From: Chitinophagaceae bacterium
GTDB taxonomy: Bacteria; Bacteroidota; Bacteroidia; Chitinophagales; Chitinophagaceae
Assembly: GCA_013140985.1 (NCBI GenBank)
Contig: JABFRU010000023.1
Location: 62,001-126,000, forward strand
Length of the DNA: 64,000 nt
Direction of reading: 5' to 3'
This document shows, in pieces, positions 25,844 to 36,074 of the stretch; position 1 is the first letter of the stretch, and each line of letters starts with the position of its first letter. A model generated the notes under the pieces. It worked only from the letters and a program-made list of their open reading frames with translations, made no database searches and was not told where the DNA came from. Made by a program: the position numbers and the translations under genes.

Positions 25844-26026
25844 TTATTTAATTTCTTTGTGAACAGTTATTTTTTTTAAGATTGGGTTGTATTTTTTCAA
25901 CTCCATTCTTTCAGGATTATTCTTTTTATTCTTTACCGTGATATAACGGCTGGTACCTGGCTGACCGCTGTTCTTATGCTCGGTGCACTCAAGAATTACC
26001 TGTACCCTGTTTCCTTTCTTTGCCAT
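25844..26026 (-). CDS. rpmG: 50S ribosomal protein L33
   Basis: A 60-residue protein with the L33 core: [33 protein letters not shown] and a final [13 protein letters not shown]. The form lacks the second pair of zinc-binding cysteines (C-minus type, one Cys in LECTEH). It follows rpmB by 24 bases. Confidence 0.97.
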   Translation of the reverse strand: MAKKGNRVQVILECTEHKNSGQPGTSRYITVKNKKNNPERMELKKYNPILKKITVHKEIK

Positions 26027-26050
26027 TTTCTAAATGTTTTATTCGTTGGG

Positions 26051-26287
26051 TTAAATGTGTTGACCCTGGGATCTCAGCTCTTTTACTACATTATACAATC
26101 CTCTTTTATTGATGGTACGGATCGCATCAGTTGTAAGTTTCAATGTGATCCATTTATCTTCTTCAACCAGGTAAAATCTTTTTTTCTGCAGGTTGGGCAG
26201 AAAACGACGCTTGGTCTTGATGTTGGAATGAGACACTTTGTGCCCGCCAACCGGAACTTTACCTGTAACCTGACAAACTCTGGCCAT
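26051..26287 (-). CDS. rpmB: 50S ribosomal protein L28
   Basis: A 78-residue protein starting MARVCQVTGKVPVGGHKVSH, the L28 signature, with KTKRRFLPNLQKKRF following and TTDAIRTINKRGLYNVV at the end. It is the first gene of the ribosomal cluster and has a strong -7 box upstream. Confidence 0.97.
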   Translation of the reverse strand: MARVCQVTGKVPVGGHKVSHSNIKTKRRFLPNLQKKRFYLVEEDKWITLKLTTDAIRTINKRGLYNVVKELRSQGQHI

Positions 26288-26311
26288 GATTAATACTAAA
26301 ATTTAGGACGG

Positions 26312-26319
26312 CAAAGGTA
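26312..26319 (-). promoter_or_regulatory. Candidate promoter -7 box of the rpmB cluster
   Basis: A perfect TACCTTTG on the minus strand, followed by C, ends 24 bases before the rpmB start codon. The -33 region is T-rich but without an exact TTTG. Confidence 0.5.
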
Positions 26320-26436
26320 GGGGGAAAAAGGGAGAAATAAAGAATGAGAAATGAGAAATTTAGAAGAATTCTGCCTCAACTTTCCCACAACTGTGGAAAG
26401 GCCCTATCCACTGGTTTCCAGGCCATAAATATCGGT

Positions 26437-28875
26437 TTAATTACCTGTTCCAACCCGGTCTGTCTCATCAGTTGCTCCACCAGCAGAACGCTTAATTGCC
26501 TTCATAGCTTTGCCAAAGCGCCAGCTAAACGTAAGCCTGACCACCCGGGAATCCCATTTGATCCAGAAAGGTTCGTCAGAGTTCTCAAAATTCGAATACC
26601 CGGAATAGTTCTGTGTATGAAATATATCACGGATGTTCAGCCTGAGTGTCCCTTTGTTTTGCAAGATCTGTTTTGAGATACCGGCACCCAATTCCCCTTG
26701 CGGAGTTAACCATTCCTGCAGGTCTATCTGGCTTTTTGATAAATAATATCCGCTTATTTCCGCTGACCATCCTTTTCCAAATTGAAACTGGTTAGTAAGA
26801 CTAAAATTCACCTGGTTGATGGTGGCTTTTAGGGGCGCCCAAACAAATCCTTTGATTATTTTATGATTATATACCACTGTACTTGTTATGCTCCACCATT
26901 TGGTGACAGGCGTTTGAAGAGTTGCAGTGATCCCGATATTATGAAAGGTTCCCACATTTCCCCTTGTATAAATAATGATGTTCTTGTTTACGTTACTGCT
27001 ATTAGAATCAATAATGAATATCTGGGAGAAATAATCTTTTAAATAACTGTAAGAAATGCCGGTGGAAAGGAGTTGTTTATAGTTATGTGTCAACTCAAAA
27101 TTCCAGGTGTACTGTGGCCTGATGAATGGGTTGCCTCCTTCATAAGTGTATTTATTTAATGTTACAAAGAAAGGGTTCAGGTGTTGAAATGCAGGTCTGT
27201 CAATTCTTCTTCCAAAGCGAAAGGTGAAAGTATTATTTGAATCCACCTCATAAGAAACAAAGGCAGAAGGAAATAAACTCCCATAATTTTTTTTGAAAGC
27301 AGAATCTTTTACAACTGTATTACCAAGCTGGTGTGCTTTGTATGATGTTAGCTCATACCTGAGCCCCAACTGCCAATGCCATTTATCTTTTTGCTTGTCG
27401 AAACTGGTATAAGCCGAATGAATTTTTTCATCATACAAAAAATGATTGCTGCGGCCCGGGTCGTCCTGCCAGCTGCTCCCATTTTGAAAATAATATTCGG
27501 CCAGGTTATCAGTATTGGTACTTGCCGTTTTTAATCCCGCTTCCCAAAGCAGCTCCTTAAACCTTCTTGAATAATCAATTTTTGCAGTGAATATCTTTAA
27601 CCCGGATGGAATGTTGCCCTTTGTTGCCTGCACAGTACTACCCGGGGTACTTAACTGTGTTTGAAAATACTGATCTCCATTGATATCAAAATTGATAAAA
27701 TCAACATCAGCCAGTATTTCGCTATTAGCATTGAAGCTATGCTTAACATTAAAATTAAGACCGGCTCTTTGAAAACGAATATGTCTTATACCAGAGGTGT
27801 TGATCGTTGAATCAATAACATAGGATGGCGACATCCAGTCAATAGTACTTAAACTGTTTATATCCCTCTTGGTTAAATTGCCTGTGAAAACAACCCCTAA
27901 TGTTGTATGCTGACCTGCAAAAAAATCTATTCCCGTCTTTAAATTATGCGAGGTAATATTCGTCCGGTTGACATTTGGCTGTTGCAATAACAATGAATCG
28001 TTGCCATTGGAATCAAAATATTTCCGCAAAGCATCAATTTTCATTCTTTCTTTACCCAATCTTATTCCATAATTAGCAAACAGGTTGAATTTCCCGCTCC
28101 TGTAATTCAGGTTGAGGCTGTTATTACTTTTTGTAAAAAAACCTTGTCCCAGGCTAAGACTTACTGATCCATTAAAACCTTTTTGTTTATTTGTTTTTGT
28201 TTTGATGTTAATGATGCCTGCATTTCCTGCCGCATCATATTTTGCACCGGGATTATCGATCAGTTCAATAGTGCCTACCTGCGAAGCACTCATCCCGGAG
28301 AGATAAGCCTGGAGATCTGTACCACTAAGCTGTGTCTGTTTTCCATCTATCAGCACCATCACAGAGGGTTTGCCTTTCATAATGATCGTTCCGTCTCTGC
28401 CAATAGTAATGCCGGGTGATTTTTCCAGTATATCCATAACAGTAGCGCCGGCACCGGTGATCGATGCTTCTACATTCACAACCGTTTTATCTGGCAAAAA
28501 CTGAATAGCAGGTTTTTTTGCAGTAACCGAAACATCTTTGAGCACAGCAGCGTCTGGTTGCAATGTTATGATCTCGTCGATCGAGGTCTTATTTTTAAGA
28601 TCGGCGTTTACCAGCATTGTCTGATACCCGATATTGGTTACACGAATAATATATTCTCCCGGAGACAATGACTTGAATTGAGCATTGCCTAACGCATCGG
28701 TAACTTCAATTGTAATAACCGAAGAATCTGTTCTCAGCAAGCTAACGGTAGCTTTATGTAAAGGAGTTTTATCTGCAGCGAGGACAGACACATTGATACG
28801 ATGGCCTTGCACGGGTTGTGCAGCCACACCAAAACAACTAAACAACAAAATGTATCCTAACAGGGCTTTTCTCAT
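26437..28875 (-). CDS. Outer-membrane beta-barrel receptor-like protein (CarboxypepD-reg plus TonB-dependent-type barrel)
   Basis: The start at 28875 gives signal peptide MRKALLGYILLFSCFGVAAQ; the ATG at 28890 would add five polar residues. About 25-105 is a carboxypeptidase-regulatory-like domain (GNAQFKSLSPGEYIIRVTNIGYQ); about 115-215 is a plug-like domain (PDKTVVNVEASITG, SPGITIGRDGTIIMKGKPSV, GAKYDAAGNAGIINIKTK); the rest is a barrel of the outer membrane beta-barrel family (FGRRIDRPAFQHLNPF motif). Such proteins lack a fully conserved TonB-dependent C-terminus, so the ligand and energy coupling are uncertain. Confidence 0.87.
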   Translation of the reverse strand: MRKALLGYILLFSCFGVAAQPVQGHRINVSVLAADKTPLHKATVSLLRTDSSVITIEVTDALGNAQFKSLSPGEYIIRVTNIGYQTMLVNADLKNKTSIDEIITLQPDAAVLKDVSVTAKKPAIQFLPDKTVVNVEASITGAGATVMDILEKSPGITIGRDGTIIMKGKPSVMVLIDGKQTQLSGTDLQAYLSGMSASQVGTIELIDNPGAKYDAAGNAGIINIKTKTNKQKGFNGSVSLSLGQGFFTKSNNSLNLNYRSGKFNLFANYGIRLGKERMKIDALRKYFDSNGNDSLLLQQPNVNRTNITSHNLKTGIDFFAGQHTTLGVVFTGNLTKRDINSLSTIDWMSPSYVIDSTINTSGIRHIRFQRAGLNFNVKHSFNANSEILADVDFINFDINGDQYFQTQLSTPGSTVQATKGNIPSGLKIFTAKIDYSRRFKELLWEAGLKTASTNTDNLAEYYFQNGSSWQDDPGRSNHFLYDEKIHSAYTSFDKQKDKWHWQLGLRYELTSYKAHQLGNTVVKDSAFKKNYGSLFPSAFVSYEVDSNNTFTFRFGRRIDRPAFQHLNPFFVTLNKYTYEGGNPFIRPQYTWNFELTHNYKQLLSTGISYSYLKDYFSQIFIIDSNSSNVNKNIIIYTRGNVGTFHNIGITATLQTPVTKWWSITSTVVYNHKIIKGFVWAPLKATINQVNFSLTNQFQFGKGWSAEISGYYLSKSQIDLQEWLTPQGELGAGISKQILQNKGTLRLNIRDIFHTQNYSGYSNFENSDEPFWIKWDSRVVRLTFSWRFGKAMKAIKRSAGGATDETDRVGTGN

Positions 28876-28957
28876 TAAAAAATCAGTCACCGAAAATATC
28901 CAAACTATAGTAGTCTTTTTTTATTTTTTTTGCTAACGGCAGTAAAGGCTGATGGGT

Positions 28958-28989
28958 TTTGTATGATTGCCTGCTTTACAGTAGCTTCG
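28958..28989 (+). promoter_or_regulatory. Candidate lpdA promoter
   Basis: TTTG (28958-28961), 20 bases, then TAGCTTCG (28982-28989), one mismatch from TAnnTTTG. This is the Bacteroidota -33/-7 geometry; the start codon is 48 bases further on. Confidence 0.5.
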
Positions 28990-29037
28990 CAACGCAAATC
29001 GTAATTTTACAATTCGTAAATCTCAAATAGTTATAAT

Positions 29038-30441
29038 ATGGCCTACGATGTAGTGGTTCTCGGAAGCGGCCCCGGTGGTTATGTGGCTGCTATCCGGGCT
29101 TCCCAGCTTGGATTTAAAACAGCAGTTATTGAGAAGGAAAGTCTTGGTGGCATTTGTCTCAACTGGGGTTGTATCCCCACCAAAGCCTTGCTAAAAAGTG
29201 CCCAGGTATATGATTATATCAAGCATGCAAAAGATTTCGGGCTGGAAGCCAGCGGCACCCCCAATTTTGAAGCCGTTATCAAAAGAAGCCGTGGCGTTGC
29301 TGATAAAATGAGCAAAGGTGTTCAGTTTCTGATGAAGAAGAATAAGATAGATGTGATCATGGGTTTTGGAAAACTAATTGCCAAAGGCAAATTAGAGGTA
29401 ACTGATAAGGATGGCAAAAAACAAACGGTAGAAGCAAAGCATATTATTATAGCAACCGGCGGACGCAGCCGTGAATTACCTGCGATGAAGATCGATGGAA
29501 AGAAGATCATCGGTTACCGTGAAGCAATGGTGCTTCCTCAATTACCCAAATCAATGATCGTTGTAGGAAGTGGCGCTATCGGCGTTGAATTCGGTTATTT
29601 CTACAATAGTATGGGTTCCAAAGTAACCGTTGTTGAGTTCATGCCGAAAATAGTGCCCGTAGAAGATGATGATATCTCAAAAGAACTGGAAAAGAATTTA
29701 AAGAAGCAAGGCATTACTGTGATGACAAGCAGTGAAGTAACTTCCGTTGATACTTCTGGAAATGGTGTGATCGCAAAAGTAAAAACGGCTACTGGTGAAG
29801 TAATTCTTGAAGCAGATGTTTTACTAAGCGCTGTTGGTGTTGCTGCCAATATCGAAGGCATCGGTTTGGAAACAGTAGGAGTGAAAACAGATAAAGGAAG
29901 AATTGCCGTTGATAAATACGGGCAGACAAGTGTACCGGGCATCTATGCCATCGGCGATTGTTCTCCCGGCCAGGCATTGGCACATGTGGCCAGCAAAGAA
30001 GGTATCGTTTGTGCAGAAGCCATCGGGTATAATGAGAATAAGTACCATCATCAGCCTGAGCCGATAGACTATAATAATATTCCGGGCTGTACGTATTGTG
30101 TTCCTGAAATCGCTTCTGTTGGTTATACAGAAAAAGCTGCTAAAGAAGCAGGTTATGAAATTAAAGTCGGCAAATTCCCGTTGAGTGCAAGCGGCAAAGC
30201 TTCTGCTGCCGGCCATCTGGAAGGTTTCATCAAAGTAATTTTTGACGCCAAATACGGCGAATGGCTGGGCACCCACATGATCGGGTATAATGTAACCGAA
30301 ATGATCGCCGAAACAGTTACTGCCCGTAAATTAGAAACTACTTATCATGAAGTGCTGAATGCGATCCACCCCCATCCTACTATCAGTGAAAGTGTGAAGG
30401 ATGCTATTGAAGTGGCGTATGGTGAGGCGATACATTTATAA
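29038..30441 (+). CDS. lpdA: Dihydrolipoyl dehydrogenase (E3)
   Basis: A 467-residue FAD-dependent disulfide reductase that reoxidises dihydrolipoamide of 2-oxoacid dehydrogenase or glycine-cleavage complexes. It has the N-terminal FAD site VVLGSGPGGYVAAI, the redox disulfide GGICLNWGCIPTKALL (Cys40/Cys45), the NAD site IVVGSGAIGVEFGYF, the second FAD motif IYAIGDCSPG, and the dimer-interface catalytic pair HPHPTISE near the C-terminus. It stands as a single gene with a good promoter. Confidence 0.96.
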   Translation: MAYDVVVLGSGPGGYVAAIRASQLGFKTAVIEKESLGGICLNWGCIPTKALLKSAQVYDYIKHAKDFGLEASGTPNFEAVIKRSRGVADKMSKGVQFLMKKNKIDVIMGFGKLIAKGKLEVTDKDGKKQTVEAKHIIIATGGRSRELPAMKIDGKKIIGYREAMVLPQLPKSMIVVGSGAIGVEFGYFYNSMGSKVTVVEFMPKIVPVEDDDISKELEKNLKKQGITVMTSSEVTSVDTSGNGVIAKVKTATGEVILEADVLLSAVGVAANIEGIGLETVGVKTDKGRIAVDKYGQTSVPGIYAIGDCSPGQALAHVASKEGIVCAEAIGYNENKYHHQPEPIDYNNIPGCTYCVPEIASVGYTEKAAKEAGYEIKVGKFPLSASGKASAAGHLEGFIKVIFDAKYGEWLGTHMIGYNVTEMIAETVTARKLETTYHEVLNAIHPHPTISESVKDAIEVAYGEAIHL

Positions 30442-30621
30442 ATAAGGAATAAGAAATTAGAAATAAATAATAAGAAAGGGTTACCGGGAGACTGGTGATC
30501 CTTTTTTGTTTGAAAATTGTACTTTTTGAATAGCCAAAACCATCCATAATGAAATTGCTATTATCTTCTTTCTTATCGAGCATCCACTTGTTTCGGATCA
30601 ATGCTCAAGACATATACTGAT
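30442..30621. other. Spacer between lpdA and the DUF4304 gene
   Basis: It starts directly after the lpdA stop codon with AATAAGGAATAAGAAAT-type words; a partial complement (CTTCTTTCTTATC) lies near 30566-30578. It may be a decayed word repeat. No terminator is evident. Confidence 0.35.
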
Positions 30622-31062
30622 ATGATTGAATTAAAAACATTTAAAAAAATCGTTGGCGATTATCTTTCTGGAAAAGAGTTCCTTAAAAAAGGTAGTTATT
30701 ATTATCTTTTTTTAAAGGAATTGATAATTGTAATTGGATTTCAAAAGTCCAATTATTCCAATGGATATTATATAAACATAGGATACATCATTTCTGAGTT
30801 AAATCCCAATCTTCTATTACCAAGGGATGTAGATGGAGATATAAGAGCAAGGTTTAGTATAGAGTCAGATGGGGAAAAAATCGACTTCTTTGACTTGTAT
30901 AAAATAACAAATGATGCAGTAGTTTCTTCCCTTGAAGAGAATAGTAAACTTTATGTTACTGGAATTACTACAGTAGAAAACCTGAGGTTGCTTTTAGAAA
31001 AAAATCCAATAATGTTATATCAAACAAAATTGGTTGCAAAGCAGTTTTTAAACCTTGAATAA
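30622..31062 (+). CDS. DUF4304 domain-containing protein
   Basis: A 146-residue cytoplasmic protein (153 from the alternative ATG at 30601). The layout fits DUF4304: FKKIVGDYLSGKEFLKKGSY, then LIIVIGFQKSNYSNGYYINI and DGDIRARFSIESDGEKIDFF. The family is widespread, often in accessory DNA, with no known activity. The gene is noticeably more AT-rich than lpdA and the receptor gene on either side, suggesting acquisition by transfer. It ends at a bidirectional terminator. Confidence 0.78.
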   Translation: MIELKTFKKIVGDYLSGKEFLKKGSYYYLFLKELIIVIGFQKSNYSNGYYINIGYIISELNPNLLLPRDVDGDIRARFSIESDGEKIDFFDLYKITNDAVVSSLEENSKLYVTGITTVENLRLLLEKNPIMLYQTKLVAKQFLNLE

Positions 31063-31095
31063 AGAATCCTCATAGTGCTGCCATCTCAAAAAACA

Positions 31096-31121
31096 AAATC
31101 CCCCGCAAAAGCGGGGGATTT
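31096..31121. terminator. Bidirectional terminator between converging genes
   Basis: A perfect 11-base-pair stem AAATCCCCCGC / GCGGGGGATTT with loop AAAA. A-rich sequence on the left and T-rich on the right let it end both the DUF4304 transcript and the TonB-dependent receptor transcript. Confidence 0.92.
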
Positions 31122-31152
31122 ATTTTATACTTAGTATAACCCAATTTCCGGA

Positions 31153-34128
31153 TTACAGGTTGAATCCATAACTGATATAGTACAGACCACCAACATAGGG
31201 ACTGCCATAACCTGTGCGGTAATAATTATTACCCAGGTTAGTACCGCCTACACGGAATGTGCTCTTGGTATTGGCTGGCTTATAAGAGATCTGTGCATCC
31301 ACCCATGTAAAGTAAGGCAGTGTTCCTGTAGCAAATGTTCCTTCGTAGTAATTGTTATCCTGCCATTTGGCTACAACGTTGAAACCGATATTGTGGCACA
31401 CATTCTCATTTCTTAACCCGATATTATAACGGTACTTCGGTGCATTGAAATAAGTAACAGAACCGGCTGGCACATCTCTCAGCTCATCTGAGAAAAGATT
31501 TCCGTAAAGGGTATAACCTTTAAATGCCTGGTATTCTACTCCGATACCCCAGCCAAATGCTTTTACATCAGTCGTTGAATTCTGAACATAGGAAAGGCTG
31601 TTGCTGGTGAAAGGTGAATAGATCTCATATTTATACAGGTTTCTTGCCTGCACCACTGCTTCATTCAGCAGGAAATCTTTATATACACTGTAATAAGCAT
31701 AAGCATCCACTATCAGCTTTTTTGAAATGATACCCTTGTAACCTATCTCAAAAGAATTTACTGTTTCAGGTGTTACTTCCTTGAATTGCGCCTGCACCAG
31801 CAATGCTGAGTCAGCAATGCTTCCGCCGGCTTTACGATAGTTCAATACGCTGGCTGCAGTATAGCCCGGTCTTGTAGTACTGAGTTTATAGTAATCCTGG
31901 AATTCAGGAAGACATCCGATCAGGAAGCTTGATCCACCGCCCAACTGGAGACTGATCACCTGGTTTTGATTGGAAGGGAAGCGATAAGCGTTCTGGAATG
32001 ATAAACGCAGGTAATTATCCTTCGCAACTTTAATAGTGGCAGTAGCCCTTGGTGTGAACTTACCATCAAAGTTTGTTTGCTTATCAAAACGACCAGAAAC
32101 CGTAAGTGTCAATACATCGTTCAGTAATTTTTTGCGAAGCTGAACAAAACCACCTTTTTCTGTGATCTTAATAGCACCGGTGGTGTCGGCGAAAATCGTT
32201 CCCTGTGAATTCAATACCCACTGTTTCCAACTGGCACCAACCAATACTTCTAATTTATCAGAAAAATGCATGGCATCAGAGAAGTTAAGTTGTCCTTCTG
32301 CAGCCCACAGGTCAGACCTGTCGAGGAACATTGAACCACCGGGTCTGTTAACAGCAGTCGTTTTAATTTTTTTAATAGCCGCGTCATAAGCAGGAGTTCC
32401 CGGAACAAGACGGTTTACTTCAACAACGGAACGGGCAGCAGTATGCAATTGCATATCACTGCGGAATAAACCAGCATTGGCTTCCTGCCTGCGGGTTTCT
32501 GAGAAAGTTCCTATGTAAGTAGGGAACCATGTGCCACTTGGATTATACGTTTCATTAAGAAAAGCTCCAACAGCACCTGCAATGTATGACTCACCTGAGT
32601 TTTCCTGTGTTGTATATCCACGAAGGAACCAATTGGGAGCTTTGAACTCCAATTTATGCTGTGCAACTTTGAAATTGCGGAGTGAATAACGTTCTGCTCC
32701 TGTATAAACTGTAGTACCTGTTCCAAAATAGGTGTTCCAGGATGCTTCGATCTTATCAGTTATTTTATAATGAAGGCCTGCGTTCAACTTTACATTCAAT
32801 GAGCCATAATCTACCAGCAGTTTTTCTTCATAACCCTGTCTTGAGATACTTGCTCCATTAAAATATTTATTCTTGAACCCATTATAGAACGGGAACATAT
32901 TATCAATTTGAGGCTTGATAGCAGGATTGTTCAATGTTCCTAATACAAGTGCACCAAAAGGGGCAAAAGTGTAAAATCCGGCTACCTGGGCATTAGTAGG
33001 ATAAACCGGGTTGCCGATCGCATTGTAGTAAATGTTCATAAGCGATACTACATCCAAAGCACCACCGGTTGCATTCAGGATACCTCTTCTTGTCTGATCC
33101 TGTACTAAAAAAGCAAAACCTGCCATATCAGCACTGGTCTCATCCCCATAAATATTGATACCATTGAAGTTTGGATCACTTAAACGATTACCGCCGGCCA
33201 CTTTGCTCAGGATACCGATCTGTGTTTTATTCCTGTAATCATCGGCCTGCCAGTCGCTTCCTTTTATTAATTCTGTGCTGAGTTTAATAGCTAATTTGTT
33301 TTTAATAACTTTTGCATAACGGAATGCCCAGTTGTAATAGGGGGCTGCTGATCTTTGTCTGCCATCAACATGTGTGATACCTTGTTTGATATTATAACTA
33401 AGCCCCTGGTATTTGAAAGGATTTTTGCTGTTGATCAAAACAGTTCCATTCATACCACCAGAGCCATATAGTGCAGAAGATGCTCCTGAGAGCAATTCCA
33501 CATTATCCATATCAATATCTGAGATTCCAACGATAGTGCTCACAGAGAAATTAAGTCCGGGTGCCTGGTTATCCATTCCGTCCACCAATTGATTCAAACG
33601 GGTATTACCACTGCTTACAAAACCACGGGTAGTTACAGTACGAAAAGTCAGGCTGGCTGTATGAACATCGACCCCTTTCAGGTTACCTAAAGCTTCATAC
33701 ACCGTAGGAGCGGCCAGGTTTTTTATAGCCGAGGCACTGATCCTTTCAACAGTTACCGGAGCTTCGAGTATTCGGGTAGGAACTCTGTTAGCCGAAACAA
33801 CTACTTCCTGGCCAAGAGCATTACTGACTTTAAAATCGACATTAGCGGGTTGAGCTGCATCAGTTACTGTCACTTCCTGGTTCTCGTATCCAATGGAACT
33901 AAACACAAGAACAACAGGCAGTTTGGAAACAGTAATACTATATGCCCCGTTCTGATCGGTATATGTACCACTGCTTGTACCCTTAACAATTACAGAAACT
34001 GCAGGAACTGATTCTTTTGATGTGCTGTTGCTTACTGTGCCTTTGATGGTAACTTTTTGTGCATTAGCGGCTAACGAAAAAAGTCCGGCAACCAGCAAGG
34101 CGAATAAAAAGCGGTAGCTTTTTCTCAT
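31153..34128 (-). CDS. TonB-dependent receptor
   Basis: A 991-residue outer-membrane receptor. Signal peptide MRKSYRFLFALLVAGLFSLA; carboxypeptidase-regulatory-like domain about 25-110 (VKGTSSGTYTDQNGAYSITV, VFSSIGYENQEVTV); plug about 110-235 (EVVVSANRVPTRILEAPVTV at the start, then LSGASSALYGSGGMNGTVLI); 22-stranded barrel to a C-terminal aromatic strand (GLYYISYGFNL). No TonB-box or SusD partner gene is adjacent, so it is more like a single-gene siderophore, vitamin or peptide receptor than a SusC of a polysaccharide locus. Substrate unknown. Confidence 0.9.
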   Translation of the reverse strand: MRKSYRFLFALLVAGLFSLAANAQKVTIKGTVSNSTSKESVPAVSVIVKGTSSGTYTDQNGAYSITVSKLPVVLVFSSIGYENQEVTVTDAAQPANVDFKVSNALGQEVVVSANRVPTRILEAPVTVERISASAIKNLAAPTVYEALGNLKGVDVHTASLTFRTVTTRGFVSSGNTRLNQLVDGMDNQAPGLNFSVSTIVGISDIDMDNVELLSGASSALYGSGGMNGTVLINSKNPFKYQGLSYNIKQGITHVDGRQRSAAPYYNWAFRYAKVIKNKLAIKLSTELIKGSDWQADDYRNKTQIGILSKVAGGNRLSDPNFNGINIYGDETSADMAGFAFLVQDQTRRGILNATGGALDVVSLMNIYYNAIGNPVYPTNAQVAGFYTFAPFGALVLGTLNNPAIKPQIDNMFPFYNGFKNKYFNGASISRQGYEEKLLVDYGSLNVKLNAGLHYKITDKIEASWNTYFGTGTTVYTGAERYSLRNFKVAQHKLEFKAPNWFLRGYTTQENSGESYIAGAVGAFLNETYNPSGTWFPTYIGTFSETRRQEANAGLFRSDMQLHTAARSVVEVNRLVPGTPAYDAAIKKIKTTAVNRPGGSMFLDRSDLWAAEGQLNFSDAMHFSDKLEVLVGASWKQWVLNSQGTIFADTTGAIKITEKGGFVQLRKKLLNDVLTLTVSGRFDKQTNFDGKFTPRATATIKVAKDNYLRLSFQNAYRFPSNQNQVISLQLGGGSSFLIGCLPEFQDYYKLSTTRPGYTAASVLNYRKAGGSIADSALLVQAQFKEVTPETVNSFEIGYKGIISKKLIVDAYAYYSVYKDFLLNEAVVQARNLYKYEIYSPFTSNSLSYVQNSTTDVKAFGWGIGVEYQAFKGYTLYGNLFSDELRDVPAGSVTYFNAPKYRYNIGLRNENVCHNIGFNVVAKWQDNNYYEGTFATGTLPYFTWVDAQISYKPANTKSTFRVGGTNLGNNYYRTGYGSPYVGGLYYISYGFNL

Positions 34129-34217
34129 AATCTGGGAATTTTAGTTTTGGAATTTGACGGAAAAATAAGCATTGTAAACTTTATCTAAAAATTTAATTTT
34201 TAAGCTAAAAGGATAAA

Positions 34218-35207
34218 ATGTTGAAATCTTCAGACGCCCCGAATTCCCCTGTTCTTCTCCCCTTCTTACTTTCGGGTATGGCTCCGTTTTCTTTCCCCGG
34301 ACAGACCCGGTTTTACAAAGGCAAGGTGAGGGATGTTTATACCATCAACGACGAACTGCTGGTGATGATAGCTTCCGACCGTATTTCGGCCTTTGATGTC
34401 ATTTTGCCCCGCCCGATACCCTTCAAAGGACAGGTATTAAACCAGATCGCCTCTTTTATGCTGGCTGCTACTGCTGATATTTGTCCAAATTGGTTATTGG
34501 AAGTACCGGCGCCTACTGTTTCTATTGGGAAAAAATGTGACCCGTTCAAAATTGAAATGGTGGTAAGAGGAAATCTTACCGGTCATGCCTGGCGAACCTA
34601 TTCAGCAGGAAAAAGAATCCTGTGCGGCGCCGCTATGCCGGATGGAATGAAAGAGAATGACCATTTTCCCTCTCCTGTTATCACTCCAAGTACTAAAGCG
34701 GCTGAAGGACATGACGAAGATATTTCACCGGAAGAGATCATCAATACCGGTCTTGCTACCGCAGATGAATGGCAAATTTTGAGTGACTATGCATTGAAAC
34801 TTTTTGAAAGAGGAAAAGAAATTGCAGCCAAACAAGGTTTGATACTGGTGGATACCAAATATGAATTTGGAAAATTGGATGGAGAAATTGTGTTGATGGA
34901 TGAGATCCACACCCCTGACAGCTCAAGATATTTTTATATTGATGGTTTCGAAGAGAGACAATCAAAAGGCGAAAGACAAAAACAATTGAGCAAAGAATTT
35001 GTAAGGGAATGGTTGATCGTAAATGATTTTATGGGAAAGGAAGGGCAAACTGTTCCGGAAATGAAAGATGAATGGGTGGATACCATTTCAAAAAGATATA
35101 TTGAACTCTACGAAAAAGTGATCGGTGAAAAATTTGTACCGGTAACCCTAAGTGATGATGAAACTTACCGTTTAATATTACAATCATTAGAAAAGCTACA
35201 GGCATGA
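34218..35207 (+). CDS. purC: Phosphoribosylaminoimidazole-succinocarboxamide synthase
   Basis: This ATP-dependent ligase of purine synthesis joins CAIR and aspartate to make SAICAR. Diagnostic blocks: [90 protein letters not shown] and the closing HTPDSSRYF. The 329-residue frame may start at 34218 (preceded by AAAGGATAAA) or at the ATG 34278, which leaves the usual few residues before the first conserved block. Its stop overlaps the start of the next gene by four bases (ATGA), indicating translational coupling. Confidence 0.95.
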   Translation: MLKSSDAPNSPVLLPFLLSGMAPFSFPGQTRFYKGKVRDVYTINDELLVMIASDRISAFDVILPRPIPFKGQVLNQIASFMLAATADICPNWLLEVPAPTVSIGKKCDPFKIEMVVRGNLTGHAWRTYSAGKRILCGAAMPDGMKENDHFPSPVITPSTKAAEGHDEDISPEEIINTGLATADEWQILSDYALKLFERGKEIAAKQGLILVDTKYEFGKLDGEIVLMDEIHTPDSSRYFYIDGFEERQSKGERQKQLSKEFVREWLIVNDFMGKEGQTVPEMKDEWVDTISKRYIELYEKVIGEKFVPVTLSDDETYRLILQSLEKLQA

Positions 35208-36064
35208 AGATCGTTTTTATCGGTGCAACGGGGATGTTAGGCAAACCAGTCGCCCAACAACTCATTGCTGAAGGGCATGAGCTGACATTATTGGGGAGGA
35301 ATGAGAATAAACTAAAAGAATTATTTCCATTAGCAACTATTATCCAGGGAGATATTTTTGATAAGAGTAGCCTGATAAAAGCATTTGCAGGACAAGATGC
35401 CGTTTATATGAATTTATCTGTTGGCCAATCCTCCAAAGAAAAGGATCCGCAACCCGAAAGAGAAGGCATTGAGAATATATTGGCAGTTGCCAAAGAAACA
35501 ACCATTCGGCGGATAGCCTGCATTTCATCGCTGGTGCATCTTTACCAGGGCATGAATGGTTACAACTGGTGGGCTTTTCGTATCAAACAAGACGCTGTTA
35601 AAAGAATAAAGAACTCCGGCATTCCTTATACCCTCTTCTACCCTTCTACTTTTATGGAAACATTTCCCTATCAAATGATGCAGGGAAAGAAAATAGCCGC
35701 TATGGGAAGATCATTGATGCCAATGTGGTTCATTGCTGCTGATGATTATGCTAAACAAGTGGCAAGATCATTCACAATACTAAAGGATGAGAGCAGAGAA
35801 TACAATGTGCAGGGTCCCGGTCCATATACGTTTGAAGAAGCAACGAAAGTTTTTATTGCTAATTATCAAAAAGCAAAATTGTCTGTATTAAGAATGCCAT
35901 TGGGGTTGGCAAAATTTATTGGCAGTTTCAATCAAAAACTAAATTATGTGTGGCATATCTGCGAAGCATTGAACAAATACCCTGAAAAATTTGAAAGCCA
36001 GCAAACCTGGGATGAATTGGGTAAACCTACCATCCGGCTTGCTGACTTTGCAAAAAATCTGTAA
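35204..36064 (+). CDS. NAD(P)-binding Rossmann protein, NmrA/atypical SDR type
   Basis: A 286-residue cytoplasmic protein. The dinucleotide-binding motif [14 protein letters not shown] is at residues 7-20, followed by the acidic/basic switch [10 protein letters not shown] and [20 protein letters not shown], typical of NAD(P)H-binding atypical short-chain dehydrogenases. A classical YxxxK pair is not evident, so it may act as a redox sensor or a non-standard reductase. It is coupled to purC through the ATGA overlap, but a role in purine synthesis is not implied by the fold. Confidence 0.82.
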   Translation: MKIVFIGATGMLGKPVAQQLIAEGHELTLLGRNENKLKELFPLATIIQGDIFDKSSLIKAFAGQDAVYMNLSVGQSSKEKDPQPEREGIENILAVAKETTIRRIACISSLVHLYQGMNGYNWWAFRIKQDAVKRIKNSGIPYTLFYPSTFMETFPYQMMQGKKIAAMGRSLMPMWFIAADDYAKQVARSFTILKDESREYNVQGPGPYTFEEATKVFIANYQKAKLSVLRMPLGLAKFIGSFNQKLNYVWHICEALNKYPEKFESQQTWDELGKPTIRLADFAKNL

Positions 36065-36074
36065 TTATTACGGC

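Noticed and set aside
34129-34217. Promoter of the TonB-dependent receptor
   Set aside because: Only a one-mismatch -7 box without a matching -33 element is visible in this AT-rich stretch, so it was not listed.
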